Shown here piece by piece: positions 44,850 through 55,204 of a stretch of 64,000 nt of DNA; position 1 is the first letter of the stretch; every line of letters starts with the position of its first letter. The stretch spans positions 2,115,283 to 2,179,282 of the forward strand of contig NC_079205.1 in assembly GCF_026745355.1 (NCBI RefSeq), in the 5' to 3' direction. The stretch is from Beta vulgaris subsp. vulgaris (lineage: Eukaryota; Streptophyta; Magnoliopsida; Caryophyllales; Amaranthaceae). The translations under genes were made by a program, and so were the position numbers. Under the pieces are notes generated by a model. It ran no database searches and was not told the origin of the DNA. It saw nothing but the letters and a program-made list of their open reading frames with translations.

Positions 44850-45187
44850 AAGTGAATCAACAAGAACTTGTGTTTTTGTGTTTGTGAAGAACACTCAAGA
44901 GAAGATTGCAAGGTTTCTCTTAAGCTAAGCAAGAAGACTTTTTGAGAGAGTATAGAAAATTCTGATTTTCTTCTAACCCCTCACTCATAGGAATCCCAAG
45001 GTTTATATAGGAAGAATAAACCTTTCATTGACTAGAGTAGTTAATCCCATAACCCCCATTTTAATCACCCATCAAAGGCCTTTAATCTACTGATTAAAGG
45101 ACCTTAAAGGTCATTAAAATGAGACCATAACATCACAACGGACATAAAACCGTCAAGGCATCTTTTCGCATTCCAAGGCAGAAGACA

Positions 45188-45303
45188 CGTCGCGACTCGC
45201 GAAGAAGCTCGCGAGTCGCGAGGCGCTGGTCGCGACCCGCGACGCATGTCGCGACTCGCGACGGGCCACTGGTCGCGACTCGCGACGGTTGTCGCGACTC
45301 GCG
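45188..45303. repeat. CpG-rich TCGCGACTCGCGA array in LTR
   Basis: Seven or more overlapping dyads of the form GTCGCGACTCGCGA within 115 bp, in otherwise AT-rich DNA. The left LTR has a shorter version (34016-34095). On the element's own strand this lies upstream of its TATA box. Confidence 0.75.
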
Positions 45304-45444
45304 GCCTCTTCTGTCTCCCTTGGTTTATCAATGCGTTTTGCCACTTGATGCACTCTAGCCTTTTGCATACTAGACCTCCTCCTCTTCTAGTACATACACA
45401 TATGAGTTTCAAACCCATTGCCCTATAAATGTTCCAACAGTTGT

Positions 45445-46157
45445 AACTAAATTAAATAACCTAATGACATTATAGCATCAATTAGTAATCTACTAACCTA
45501 CAATATTAGCGTGAAAGTGTTGGTTTTATTTTATTTTATTTTATTTTTGTTGCAAAAGAAGAGGAGGACCTCACTGAATAATAAAAAAAAAGAAAGTGTT
45601 GGTTTTAAGTTGAGGAGTTACGTTGATATAATACACTTAAGTTAGCACTAAGTACACAAGTTGGTACCGAGTTACAATTTTAACTTTATTTGATACGAAA
45701 TTATTGGTGCCGAAATACTTGTAACATCTATTGTAACATTTAACATTTTGGTAGTTTCATAACTTGGTATCAACTTAAAATTTTGACACCAAATTCTTAC
45801 TTAGTATCAACTCGACTTTATTCGATACTAAATTGATTGTATTTTAATACCAATTTTTTTACCCAATGTGTGAAATTAGTATCGTGTCCTTGATAGAGTC
45901 AAATACTCCACCAAAACTGTGGCTTCAAGACTCCATAAAACGTTTAAAAGAATAAGAGATCACTTAACTTTTACGAAAGGGGCCAAATATGAAGTATTTT
46001 TATTCATGTGGGCTGTGGTAAGCAAGTCAGTGGCGGAGCTACTGAAGTGCATGGGGCAGCACATGCTACCCTGTTTCCTATTTAAAAAATTGAGTTTTGT
46101 ATTATATTCAAAGAAAACAATATTGAAAGAGAAGACAAAAAAAAAACCTATGAAGCC
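45445..46157. other. AT-rich spacer
   Basis: No gene seen. Words such as TTGGTACCGAG and GGTATCAACTT recur (45650-45850), a decayed simple repeat. Confidence 0.4.
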
Positions 46158-46173
46158 ATAGATCAACTACATG

Positions 46174-46359
46174 AGGATGAGGAGCTAGCTCATGTGGTAG
46201 AGCACTCCCCTCTGATCTCTGAGGTCAGGGGTTCGATCCTACCCCCAGCATTATGTTGGGATATTTTCTTAGCATGCTTTACCAGCCAATGTGCTGGTAG
46301 TTTCCTACAAGGCTAGTAGCCTTGGTAGGGGTTAGCCCTTGGGCTGACTTAATTTCCCA

Positions 46360-46394
<35 letters not shown>
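46174..46394 (+). mobile_element. tRNA-derived SINE with target duplication
   Basis: A box TAGCTCATGTGGTAGAGCA (about 46186) and B box GGGGTTCGATCC (about 46228) are clear Pol III signals. The body ends in about 32 A. Flanks ATAGATCAACTACATG (46158-46173) and ATAGATCAACTGCATG (46395-46410) differ at one base of 16. A tRNA gene is excluded because no acceptor stem closes. Confidence 0.88.
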
Positions 46395-46397
<3 letters not shown>

Positions 46398-46410
46398 GAT
46401 CAACTGCATG

Positions 46411-47823
46411 GACTGAGTGCAGATAAATGGAATCCCTGTTGCTAATTATTAATCCAAAAAAATATTTATTATTAACCTAAAAGGAATATTTATATTACAT
46501 CGTATAAAGCTGAAATTAAGTAAAATTAGAAAACATATCTTAAAATATATATAATTCTAAGATATATTGTCTTTAAACAAACATTTCTAGATATATCTAA
46601 ATAAACACTTTTACATAAATAGATTTAGGAAATACTCCTAAATCTATCCTAATACTCTCCCGTAATTGAATTGCAACAGCAATACACGAACGTTACTGTT
46701 GCAGAAAAAAAAATTAAGTAAAATCAAATTAAACATATATATTGATGGGAACGTCATTCTTTTCTCACCCGCCGGTAATTTTTCTGCTTCTTGATGAGAA
46801 CGCCAATGTTTTCTAACTCACTAAATATTTTAGCAAGACCGGAACATCATTCTTTTCGTACCCATAGTGTTTATGTTTTTATTTCTTAAGCAAATCACGC
46901 TAACAACAAATATTGATTTTTCTTGAGTAAACTCGAGCTCTCTTCAAATACTGGTTTTTCTGAGTATATTTGCGTTCACAATACATAAATCCTTGTCTCA
47001 TGATACAAAGGAGAATCAAACCTTATTTCACGAGAAGCAATATACCTTGTATTACGATACAAGGAGAACCAATAATCCCGTATCACGACACAAACAGAAA
47101 TATCCTAAAATAATATATCATATAAAACCTAACTTAAGTAAAACTAGGAAAACATATCCTAAAATAAATATAATCTTACGATATATTCCCATAAAGGAAC
47201 ACTTCTAGATATATCTAGATAAATACTTTTACTTAAATAGGTTTAGTAAATACTCCTAAATACTTCCTAATAACAAATTTTCAACTGAAATACCGCCCAA
47301 GCATCCACAGGCATCTAACCATGTAGTACATTAGACACACATGAGTTGATTTCTAGCTGAAAAAGATTTCCAGCGAGCACTTGAATAGCCATTCAGCCGT
47401 TATGGAAAAATTAGAAGGTATTTGGTATAGAAAAACTTGATGTAGGAAACAGATTTAAATAAACTTTTTCATTTCTAATTGTTTGATATGAATGTTAAAG
47501 TAACAAATCACGTTTCCGAAGAGATTCACATTCACAATCAATCATTAATTTTCTAATGTAATTTTTTCTTACTTAGTGATATATTCCTCCAATTAAATAC
47601 AAAACCTACATTTGAAGTATTTATATAAGTCCAAGAGTACGTGAAACTAAATGTATATAAAGATCCATTAACGTTTTATTCTTCATTACATGATGTAATA
47701 CAGGATCAAGAGAACCATTACACACATATAGCTTGTTCTACTTACTCTTAACTACTTTCTTAGGATACAACTTTTAGTTACTCGTTAAAGAAAAACAACA
47801 TTATCTAGCAACTATCACTTAAT
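46411..47823. other. AT-rich spacer and 3' UTR of the glycine-rich gene
   Basis: No gene seen up to about 47640. The last 150 bases or so are likely the 3' UTR of the minus-strand gene. 46530-46640 and 47160-47270 share similar text (AGATATATCTAGATAAA, AAATACTCCTAAAT), an old direct repeat. Confidence 0.4.
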
Positions 47824-49687
47824 CTAGTGGCCATTTTGTGCATTATTTTCAGTTTTTGGTGGATTAACAGGACCATGCTTTCCTCCATGATTATTGACAT
47901 TTGCATGTTCATCCACCTTGGCAACATTTTCAACCGGAGGATGAGGTTTGTTATATCCACCACGACCATTGACACTAACAACATCTCCCTCCACTTCTTG
48001 AGGTAGCCCATGACCACCACCATATCCTCCACCGCCTTTGCCTCCGCCACCATACCCTCCACCGTGTCCACCCCAACCTCCGCCGCCATATCCTCCACCT
48101 TTACCTCCACCGCCATACCCTCCACCGCGTCCACCCCAGCCTCCGCCGCCATATCCTCCACCTCTGCCTCCACCACCATACCCTCCACCGCCATATCCTC
48201 CTCTACCATAACCATTTGTTTCATAGAGCGCTTCTTCTTCGCTGGCACCTCCACCGTGTCCACCACCTTTGCCTCCCCAGCCACCGCCACCTCCGCCATA
48301 TCCACCATGTCCGCCACCTCCGCCATATCCACCATGGCCACCACCTCCGCCGTATCCACCATGACCACCACCATATCCACCACGACCGCCACCGTATCCT
48401 CCACCACCGTATCCTGCACCACTAATGGCGCTTTCTTCTACAGGAGGATGTGGCTTGTTATATCCGCCACGCCCATCAAGGCTTACGGCACTTTCCTCAA
48501 CTGGTGGACGAGGCTTGTTATATCCACCACGTCCATCAAGGCTTACGGCACTTTCCTCGACTGGTGGACGAGGCTTGTTATATCCGCCACGCCCATCAAG
48601 GCTTACGGCACTTTCCTCAACTGGTGGACGAGGCTTGTTATATCCACCACGTCCATTGAGACCAACGGCTTTTTCTGCCTCTACAAAATCAACCCAAGAA
48701 AGCATTAACACAAGTGCGCGCATAAAGACATGCATGCAAACCTTAGCTTAAGAGTAACTTGTGAGTAATAGATAAAAGTTATGCTTGACAATTTATATAA
48801 ATATATTAAAAGACATTCTTAAACAAGAAAGGTGTCACGTAACGCTCTTTCTAAAAGCGTTTTACTTTATATAATACATATATAATAAAAAAATTAGAAA
48901 TCCTATAGTATAGGATTTGATGTCGTAACTTTCTTGGTGATAAGAAAATGTTCTAGTCATATTTGCTCAAAATTGATTTTCCACTACTTTCTCAAAAATC
49001 ATGAAAAGATATGGAAATTGACATGTTTATTTTCTTTTTTTAACAAACCAAACAATAGAATTCTCTCAATAATTTTAACTCCCTTCAACTCAAAATACAT
49101 ATGCAATTTGCCCTTTTTTTAAGGATGTTTCTAGACTCTAGCTACTTCAACACTTTGTCAAGATTGGAACCACACTTAAACTCATTTCTAATAGTTCTTT
49201 TTTCTCTAATATAAATATATAATTACCATCCACTATCTCCAAACTTAAATCACCTTCATTAATTTGTCTGACTTCACTAATTTCTAAATAACCCATCTAA
49301 CAGTTCATCCTTCAGCTATGTCTCAAAAAGAAAAACATAATATACTTTAAGATGGAATGAGTAATTATCTATAAACAACCAAGCATATGAATATATTTTA
49401 CAGTTTTCTTATCAGAATTTTCCACATTTCCTTGTATATTTTTTTTTTATGTGAGATAGTAATGATTAATTAACAACTTAAAAGTTAAGTGCATATCATG
49501 CATAAAATATATACTTCATAATGCACAAGTAACTTATAATTAACATAAAAAGATTAGTTTATACGTATAGACAGTGTATAGGGATAAGAAAATTACGTGG
49601 TTCTTCACGAGCTGAGACAACAGAAGGAACAAGAACAAAAATGGCAAAGAGTAGACCAACCAACTGGAATGATTTAAAGTACATCAT
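47824..49687 (-). CDS. Secreted glycine-rich protein with five 20-residue repeats (2 exons, 315 aa)
   Basis: Exon 1 is 49687-49597 and exon 2 is 48680-47824, joined CCAC|GTAATT...TTTGTAG|AGGC; 91+857 bases make 316 codons with the stop. Exon 1 is a signal peptide: a hydrophobic LVGLLFAIFVLVPSVVS core after MMYFKSFQ, cleaved probably near SA|REE. Then come four tandem copies of about 20 residues, LDGRGGYNKPRPPVEES with small changes, followed by a Gly/Tyr/His-rich middle (GGYGGGGGHGG type, about 115-250), a fifth copy NGRGGYNKPHPPVEN near 268, and a polar tail. This plan resembles the GRP/nodulin-24-like cell-wall family induced by ABA, cold or drought. It should be secreted to the wall. Function is not known; the non-glycine repeats are unusual. 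A long overlapping frame at 47805-48422 is a repeat shadow. Confidence 0.85.
48425..48670 (-). repeat. 60-bp coding repeat with 120-bp higher-order pattern
   Basis: Four units encode the GRGGYNKP(R/H)PPVEES peptide. Synonymous differences alternate (CCGCCACGCCCATCAAGG versus CCACCACGTCCATCAAGG; CCTCAACTGG versus CCTCGACTGG), giving an A-B-A-B order, so a 120-bp pair was duplicated as a block. Confidence 0.85.
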
Positions 49688-49748
49688 CTTGTGATTAACT
49701 ATACTAGCTAGTGAATTCTGCCTACTTTTGAATTGAGTTAAGGATCAC

Positions 49749-49758
49749 CTATTTATAG
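49749..49758 (-). promoter_or_regulatory. TATA box of the glycine-rich protein gene
   Basis: On the minus strand CTATAAATAG lies about 62-71 bp upstream of the ATG, the usual distance when the 5' UTR is short. Confidence 0.65.
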
Positions 49759-50192
49759 CCAAAACTACGCAAAATGTGTTACTATAATAATAATATTTTT
49801 GTAGTGGTCAAAATAGATATCGATAGAAACTATAATAATAGGATAAAGTTTGCAGATATAATTTGATGTTACGTCGGTCACATTTTCCTGCTTATAGAAA
49901 GCAGAATTAAAGGAAGAGCATAGACCAAAATATTATAGAAAATAAAGAGTAGTGGTAAAATTTGACGACTAATTTGTCGAAATTTAATGTGCCTCGAGCA
50001 ACCCTTGTTTTTTTCCCATCACCGATTGATGATAATGTGATTGTGTTTGTGTCATCCTCTTCGGGTCAATAGGACGAACAGTCAAGCTTTTTTCTCCTGG
50101 AGTAACCGAGTATGGACTGATTGACACGCACCAGTTTCTATCTTTTAAAATTTAAATCAAATAAGACACTCCCTTTCGTACACTTTTGAGTA
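49759..50192. other. Upstream region of the glycine-rich gene
   Basis: AT-rich; no further gene. Ends at the Helitron boundary. No clear ABRE (ACGTGGC) or DRE core was found by eye. Confidence 0.35.
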
Positions 50193-51002
50193 CTAGTTGC
50201 ATAAACACGCGATGCGTGCGTTGACAATCTTATGTAGTTATATACAAATTGATATGTTTTTTATCTAAAATTATTTTGATGGTGATGTAAATTATTGAGG
50301 TTCTGTTGTAGATGTTATCTTTAAATTAAAGATGAATGATTTTTAACCTAGTTCAATACCGTTACTGTAAAATTTGGTCAATGATTTAATAATTTTCTTT
50401 TCAGCGACTTTAGTATACTCCCTCCGTCTTTTATTAGTTTACCCCTTTTGACTTTTGACACTGTTCACATACATGACTTTGACTATCTTTTGTAATTTGT
50501 ATTTAATGAAAAATATAGTCATGTGAGATCTTGTTGGATCCGTCTCAATGTGTATTATCCAAATATCAACTTTTTGTAATTTTTGATTATCGAAAATTAG
50601 AGATAGTAAGGTTCAAATTAGTATCTCGACAAATGTGCCCCAAAGAAAGGGGTAAACTAATAAAAGACGGAGGGAGTAGTTCTTTAACAATTATAGATGT
50701 TAGCAAACCATATTGTTTGAATTTTGTAAATATGAAATATTATGTTATCACGATATGTTGCTAAATTTTTTTGGTTGAAGATTCTAATTGATTTCGTGAA
50801 TTGATTGTGTCAATCTAGTTTGTCAAGTTATCAATGGCATTGCATATTCCATTTTTGACCTACTCATATGGCAAGTTTCATTATTGATTCTCATTTTTCA
50901 ATTTTTTATAAAAAGAAAAATATTATTTTAAATTATTAAAGGGTATTTTAGTCACTTCAAAAGAGGACACCACACCTCCTCCCTTGACTTATATAATAGA
51001 GA
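50193..51002 (-). mobile_element. Helitron with nested Stowaway MITE
   Basis: On the minus strand it starts A|TCTCTATTATATAAGTCAAG (51002) and ends with hairpin CGCACGC-ATC-GCGTG, then CTAG|T (50193-50196). It shares its 5' end with the Helitron at 7864. The Stowaway at 50418-50676 sits inside. Confidence 0.72.
50418..50676. mobile_element. Stowaway MITE with long perfect ends
   Basis: CTCCCTCCGTCTTTTATTAG continuing TTTACCCC at the left, matched by GGGGTAAACTAATAAAAGAC continuing GGAGGGAG at the right, a perfect 28-bp inverted repeat. TA on both sides. 259 bp. The near-perfect ends indicate a young copy. Confidence 0.9.
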
Positions 51003-51050
51003 TTTATTCGCCAGCACAAAACTAGCTACCACCACATAGAGTTGTCAAAA

Positions 51051-51248
51051 ACCAAGGACTCTTGGGTCCAATGGTATCGCTTCCTATCTCTCACATGGGA
51101 AACCAAGGTTCGAATCTTGGTGGAAGCAAATTTCAATATTCTTGGAGGGGGGGTTGGAGCTTGTTGGGCCTTTGGGTGAGTGGCTCTGTGCGAGGGCAGC
51201 CAGATGTATTCATCTTACCACGGGTCCACGAATGGGGGCCCAAAAAAA
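51051..51248 (+). mobile_element. tRNA-derived SINE with perfect 17-bp target duplication
   Basis: A box TGGGTCCAATGGTATCG (about 51064) and B box AAGGTTCGAATCTTGG (about 51105) are Pol III-type. It ends in a short A run. Flanks ACATAGAGTTGTCAAAA at 51034-51050 and 51249-51265 are identical; the duplication therefore copied the left end of the hAT-like element. Confidence 0.88.
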
Positions 51249-51449
51249 ACATAGAGTTGTCAAAAAAATGATCTGAACTGATAATCCGACATGAATCTGT
51301 AATGACTTGTAACTGATTTACATATGAAATTTTAATAAAACAGGTCACCGACCTGTAACCTGACTTATGCCCAACCTAATAATAATTGATACCTACTCTT
51401 GACCCGCTACTCTATGACCTCGCCAAAAAAGACTGATAATTAAAAAGAT

Positions 51450-51647
51450 CCAACCCACAAAAATGCAAATAGGGATCAAAAATGTGGTCAATATCACGAA
51501 GAATAAAGAGATACCGTCTATACCCAAATAAAAATGGATGTTTTCATAAGGAAGCCATCGAAGGCTTTCCACAAATTGAGATTTGGCCGTAGAAGGATCA
51601 AATTGTATCCGAAGAACAGGAGAATACAAAAAAGTAATAAGAGAAGC
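51450..51647 (-). pseudogene. nad4: Nuclear copy of a mitochondrial nad4 fragment
   Basis: On the minus strand the frame reads ASLITFLYSPVLRIQFDPST, then AKSQFVESLRWLPYENIHFY and LGIDGISLFFVILTTFLIPI up to FVGW. This is the N-terminal part (about residues 44-110) of NADH dehydrogenase subunit 4 of complex I, which is encoded in plant mitochondria. Both sides break abruptly into the hAT-like repeat. The Pro codon in YSPVL and the Arg codon before IQFD are, as I recall, C-to-U editing sites read as Leu and Trp in mature mRNA; here they are unedited, so the source was mitochondrial DNA, not cDNA. Non-functional, about 200 bp. Confidence 0.85.
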
Positions 51648-52682
51648 GCGATCTGAATCCGATTCGACACCTGACCTGATTAGGACCTGAAGCTGATTAT
51701 AACTCGACGTAACTTGTGTTGTCATTAACCGGGGTTGTTGCGACCCGTTACCTAATTTTATCATACCTGTTTGCGACCTGGTACATTATTTTACTCGACT
51801 TGTTGCTACATGTTACTCGAGTTTACCCGACTTATCGCTACATGTTACCCGATTTTACACGACTTGTTGATTGTTGATAACTCGACTTGTCATTGACTTC
51901 ACCACATAGTACGTAGCATAAATCATAAACTAACACTATTATAAAAAGGCATATAACTAGTTGAACTATTCAAGTATTGATTTTCAATTAAATCTCAAAT
52001 AATGATAGAAATTTAAAGCATCGCCACACACAAAATTCATGACCTGTTCCGCGCTCGAAGCGACCCCGAAAGTCACCTGAAACCAAGTATGGTACAGCCT
52101 GATAACTACCAACCTAAACCCGACTCGAACCCGACCTAAATCGCTATTGTCCTGACCTGATAAGTGTCCGACCAACGCATGACCTGAACCTGAAAGCACC
52201 CGCTACAAACCTACAATAAACTCGATCTAACACCACATGATCACAAAAGATGATCTGTCCCGAAATTGATCGTGTCGAACCCGACCGAACCTGAAAGAAT
52301 AAATGAATCGAGACAAATCTGACAGGATTATAGTTGTTCCCTACCTGCACCCGACCGGTTTGATTTAATGACCTGACATGACCTGACCGAACATGACTTA
52401 AAACCTGAGATGATCTAACCTGAACCCGACTCGGTAACTAAATTGACAGTTCTACCACCACGTAGATGTGTCAATTCGGATACTTTAGTCGGGTTTTGAT
52501 CGGATTATTTAGGATTTTGAGTTATATTTGATTCAGTCTTGACGGGTTAACGTGTCTTTCAAGTTAAATTCAGATCAACTTTAGGTCACATCTTGTTAGG
52601 TTCACTTGATTCTTTCGGATTGGATACGATTAATTTCAGATCATGCGAATATGGAAAAAACAGATTTGTGGCAAGTATATCA

Positions 52683-52860
52683 ATCAAGGTTTGACCTAGT
52701 GGTTAAGATTTGGCCTCGTGACTTCAAGGCAATGGTGGATTCAAACCCCACTAGGAGATCTTTGAGAGTGAGGTTTCCCTTACCATCTTCCATTCCTTCT
52801 AAGGAGTCTGACCTACAAATTTGTAGAGGGAAAGCTGAATTATTGTGCCAAATTCACTAA
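52683..52860 (+). mobile_element. SINE-like tRNA-derived copy
   Basis: A box TTGACCTAGTGGTTAAG (about 52692) and B box GTGGATTCAAACCCCAC (about 52736). No A tail or target duplication was recognised, so ends are approximate. Confidence 0.5.
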
Positions 52861-52904
52861 TATGGAGTAGTCCTTATACTATACATATATATTTCTAATG
52901 TAAA

Positions 52905-53090
52905 TGACTATAGTCGTTGCGATAAGTATGTCTACTGCAACGGCAACAATGAAAACCGTTGCAGTAGCCCAACCTGCAAAACTAAATTGACAAGAACCAT
53001 TGCATTAGATACCCCTACTACAACGGTACATAATAATGTGTTACACTACCAAATTTTAGCCATTGCCTTTGTTTAAAAATGTAGTAGTGA
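52905..53090. mobile_element. CACTA terminal remnant
   Basis: CTACTGCAACGGCAACAATG and AAAACCGTTGCAGTAGCC (52932-52970) form a subterminal-type inverted pair like those of the CACTA elements in this window. The right end reads TGTAGTAGTG|ATT. No left terminus found. Confidence 0.4.
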
Positions 53091-53194
53091 TTAAACCTGA
53101 CTAGTTAAATCTGAATGAAGTGTTAATCTAGTAGGGCCATTCATCTTAACTACCAAAAAAAAATTTGAGTCAAGTTTTATTTGGCTGAAGTTAA

Positions 53195-53510
53195 GAGGTC
53201 GTTTGGTTCACCTCAAATTCCATTGGAATTTGGATTTCCTAGAAAATACAAAATAGGGTAGTTGTTTGGTATATAGGAAATAGGGAATTCATGGGAAATA
53301 AAATTTTCGAGGAAATGGAAATTCCTATGAGGTGTAGGAAATTAATCACCAACCTCCCCCCTGGTGATTAGAAATTCTTGTGTCAATTACAAATTCTTAT
53401 GTTCAACTAAATACCCAAAACCATTTTCTAGGAAATAGACAAGGAAATTTACTTTCCATAAAATAAAACTTTCCATGAAAATTAAGTTCCAACGATAACT
53501 GAACGAGTCC
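53195..53510. mobile_element. Harbinger-type MITE
   Basis: GAGGTCGTTTGGTTCA at the left, TGAACGAGTCC at the right, with TAA duplicated (53192-53194, 53511-53513). 316 bp of AATTCC/GGAAATT-rich sequence. Confidence 0.55.
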
Positions 53511-53834
53511 TAAATATGGATTTTCGAATCAACCTGAGTTAATACCCAGTCTAGACCTTTATTTACCTACCCTCAAAAATTGAATGAAGTTTCAAAACAT
53601 GTCATACTAGAAAATCGCTAGCTTGAACTAAATCTTACCCAAAAAATTCAAATATCATAGAGGTTTTCTTGTATTTTGGCCTAATACAAGCCTACGTTCA
53701 AGAGGAGGGTTGACCTTTTTGTTTTTTTTTCAAAATAATAAATGACAAATGTTGTATACACAACTATGAATAATGCATAACAAATAATATATGTTGTATA
53801 AAAGGTTATTAATATTATATATAAAAAAAATTAA

Positions 53835-54323
53835 GGGCATGTTTTCTTCGACATAAAACAACTGAATTGAACTGAACTGAACTGAACCGAACTCATCTGA
53901 ACTGACTAACACTAAAATTGAACCGAATTGAATTGAACTGAACTGATTGCAACTGAACTGAATTAAATGGAACTGAACAATTGAACTGATTGTAATTGAA
54001 TTGAACCAAACTGAATCAAACTAAACTGATTGCAACTGAATTGAATTAAATTATAACTAATAGAAATGATAATTAGAGCTAAACTAAACTAAACTAAACT
54101 GATTGTAACTAAAGTGGATTGAACTGAACTAATTACAACTAAATTAGGTCTGTTTGGCAAGTTATTTAAGGTGGCTTAAATGAATAGGTGCTAGAATTTT
54201 AAGCTATCTTAAATTTTTAGACTTGTTTAGAATACAACTGAAATATAATTTCAGTCTCTAAAACTAACTAAAATTGAAACGCTAAATTGAATTGAACTGA
54301 AAATAACTTGTTGAGAACAGGCC
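53835..54323. mobile_element. Harbinger-type MITE of AACTG repeats
   Basis: GGGCATGTTTTCTTCGAC at the left and GTTGAGAACAGGCC at the right, flanked by TAA (53832-53834, 54324-54326). The body is mostly (AACTGAACTGA)n, with (AAACT)n in part. Confidence 0.6.
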
Positions 54324-54326
54324 TAA

Positions 54327-55204
54327 GGGCCTGTTCTCCCCAGCTTATTTTCAGTTCAGTTCAGTTCATCTCTAATCAGTTCTGTTCTGTTCAATTCAGT
54401 TTAGTTCAAATCTAATCAGTTCAGTTCAGTTCGGCTCCATTCTTTTATAACCATTTTGTTAAATATTATTATTATGTTGGTGTAATTTATTTTACTAATT
54501 ACTCTTATTATTATTATTACTATTATTATTATTTATTTTTATATCATTACTATTAAGTATTATTATTATTGTTGTTGTTTCTATATATTATTTTGTTTAT
54601 TATAGCTTTACTCAATATTATTACTATTATTATTTGAAGGAACATGGTTTAGGTCAAAGCACAAATAAACCCACGTTTTTTAGCCCATAAACCAATCAAA
54701 TCGTGTCAAGACGGTTTATGATGTAATTTTCGCGGTCCAACCCAATCATTATTTTTATTACTAAATATTATTATATTATTCAATCTAATTATTAAAATAG
54801 TAATATTAATTTACTTCTTAGATATGATTGTTATTATATATCATCATCAAGTATTAATATATTAATACAAATAATATAAAGTAATTATTATTAATTATCA
54901 TTAATTATTATTATTATTAATTTATGATTATTAATATTATTTATTTATAACTATCATTTAAAAATATCCATAATACTATTATTTTTATTATTATTCATTA
55001 TTACTACTTATCATTATAATAATTATTTAATATTCATATTATTGTTTAAATATTATTTATATATTTATTACATTCAATTTAACTCAATTTAATTTAATTC
55101 AATTCAGTTCAGTTCAGTTCAGCTCCAATCAGTTCAGTTCAACTCAGTTCAGCTTCAATCGATTCAGTTCAGTTCAGCTGTTTTATGCTGAAGAGAACAG
55201 GCCC
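54327..55204. mobile_element. Harbinger-type MITE of CAGTT repeats
   Basis: Perfect ends GGGCCTGTTCTC and GAGAACAGGCCC, flanked by TAA (54324-54326, 55205-55207). The arms are (CAGTT)n and the core is (TTATTA)n-type AT sequence. It shares the TAA at 54324 with the neighbouring MITE, so one inserted at the other's duplicated target. Confidence 0.75.

Larger units (their letters stand above)
33520..45439 (-). mobile_element. Complete Ty1/copia retrotransposon, nested with two CACTA elements
   Basis: Left LTR 33520-34226 and right LTR 42794-45439 (interrupted) both begin TGTTAGAGG and end TTCCAACA in window orientation. The 5-bp duplication GTTGT flanks the whole (33515-33519, 45440-45444). A polypurine tract (complement AAATGGGAGGAGGAT) abuts the left LTR, so that is the 3' LTR and the element reads on the minus strand. 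One CACTA element splits RNase H (35338-39398) and another the 5' LTR (about 42955-44849). No canonical initiator-Met primer site is visible after the 5' LTR; gag starts only about 31 bases in. Confidence 0.9.
42794..45439 (-). repeat. 5' LTR of the copia element, interrupted
   Basis: Matches the left LTR on both sides of the CACTA-like insertion: ...TTAGATGATCTTCTAA then GTGAATCAACAAGAACTT... . It carries a longer TCGCGACTCGCGA patch (45188-45303) than the left LTR, by about 50 bp, and a few single-base differences. Confidence 0.85.
51037..52454. mobile_element. hAT-like non-autonomous element with captured sequences
   Basis: Ends TAGAGTTGTCAAAA and (complement) TAGAACTGTCAATT, flanked by CCACCACA (51029-51036) and CCACCACG (52455-52462), a hAT-sized 8-bp duplication with one change. 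The interior is rich in GACCTGA/ACCCGAC words. It carries a SINE inserted right behind its left end and a piece of mitochondrial nad4. Confidence 0.65.

Noticed and set aside
46174..46250. tRNA gene
   Set aside because: A and B boxes are present but no closing acceptor stem, and a poly(A) tail with target duplications shows a SINE.
47805..48751. Val/Met-rich minus frame (47805-48422) and Thr/Ser-rich plus frames (48010-48751)
   Set aside because: Alternative frames of the glycine-rich repeat; the spliced signal-peptide gene explains the region.
51393..51764. Functional membrane protein gene
   Set aside because: Only the nad4-like middle is recognisable and both ends are hAT-like repeat; no promoter or start context.
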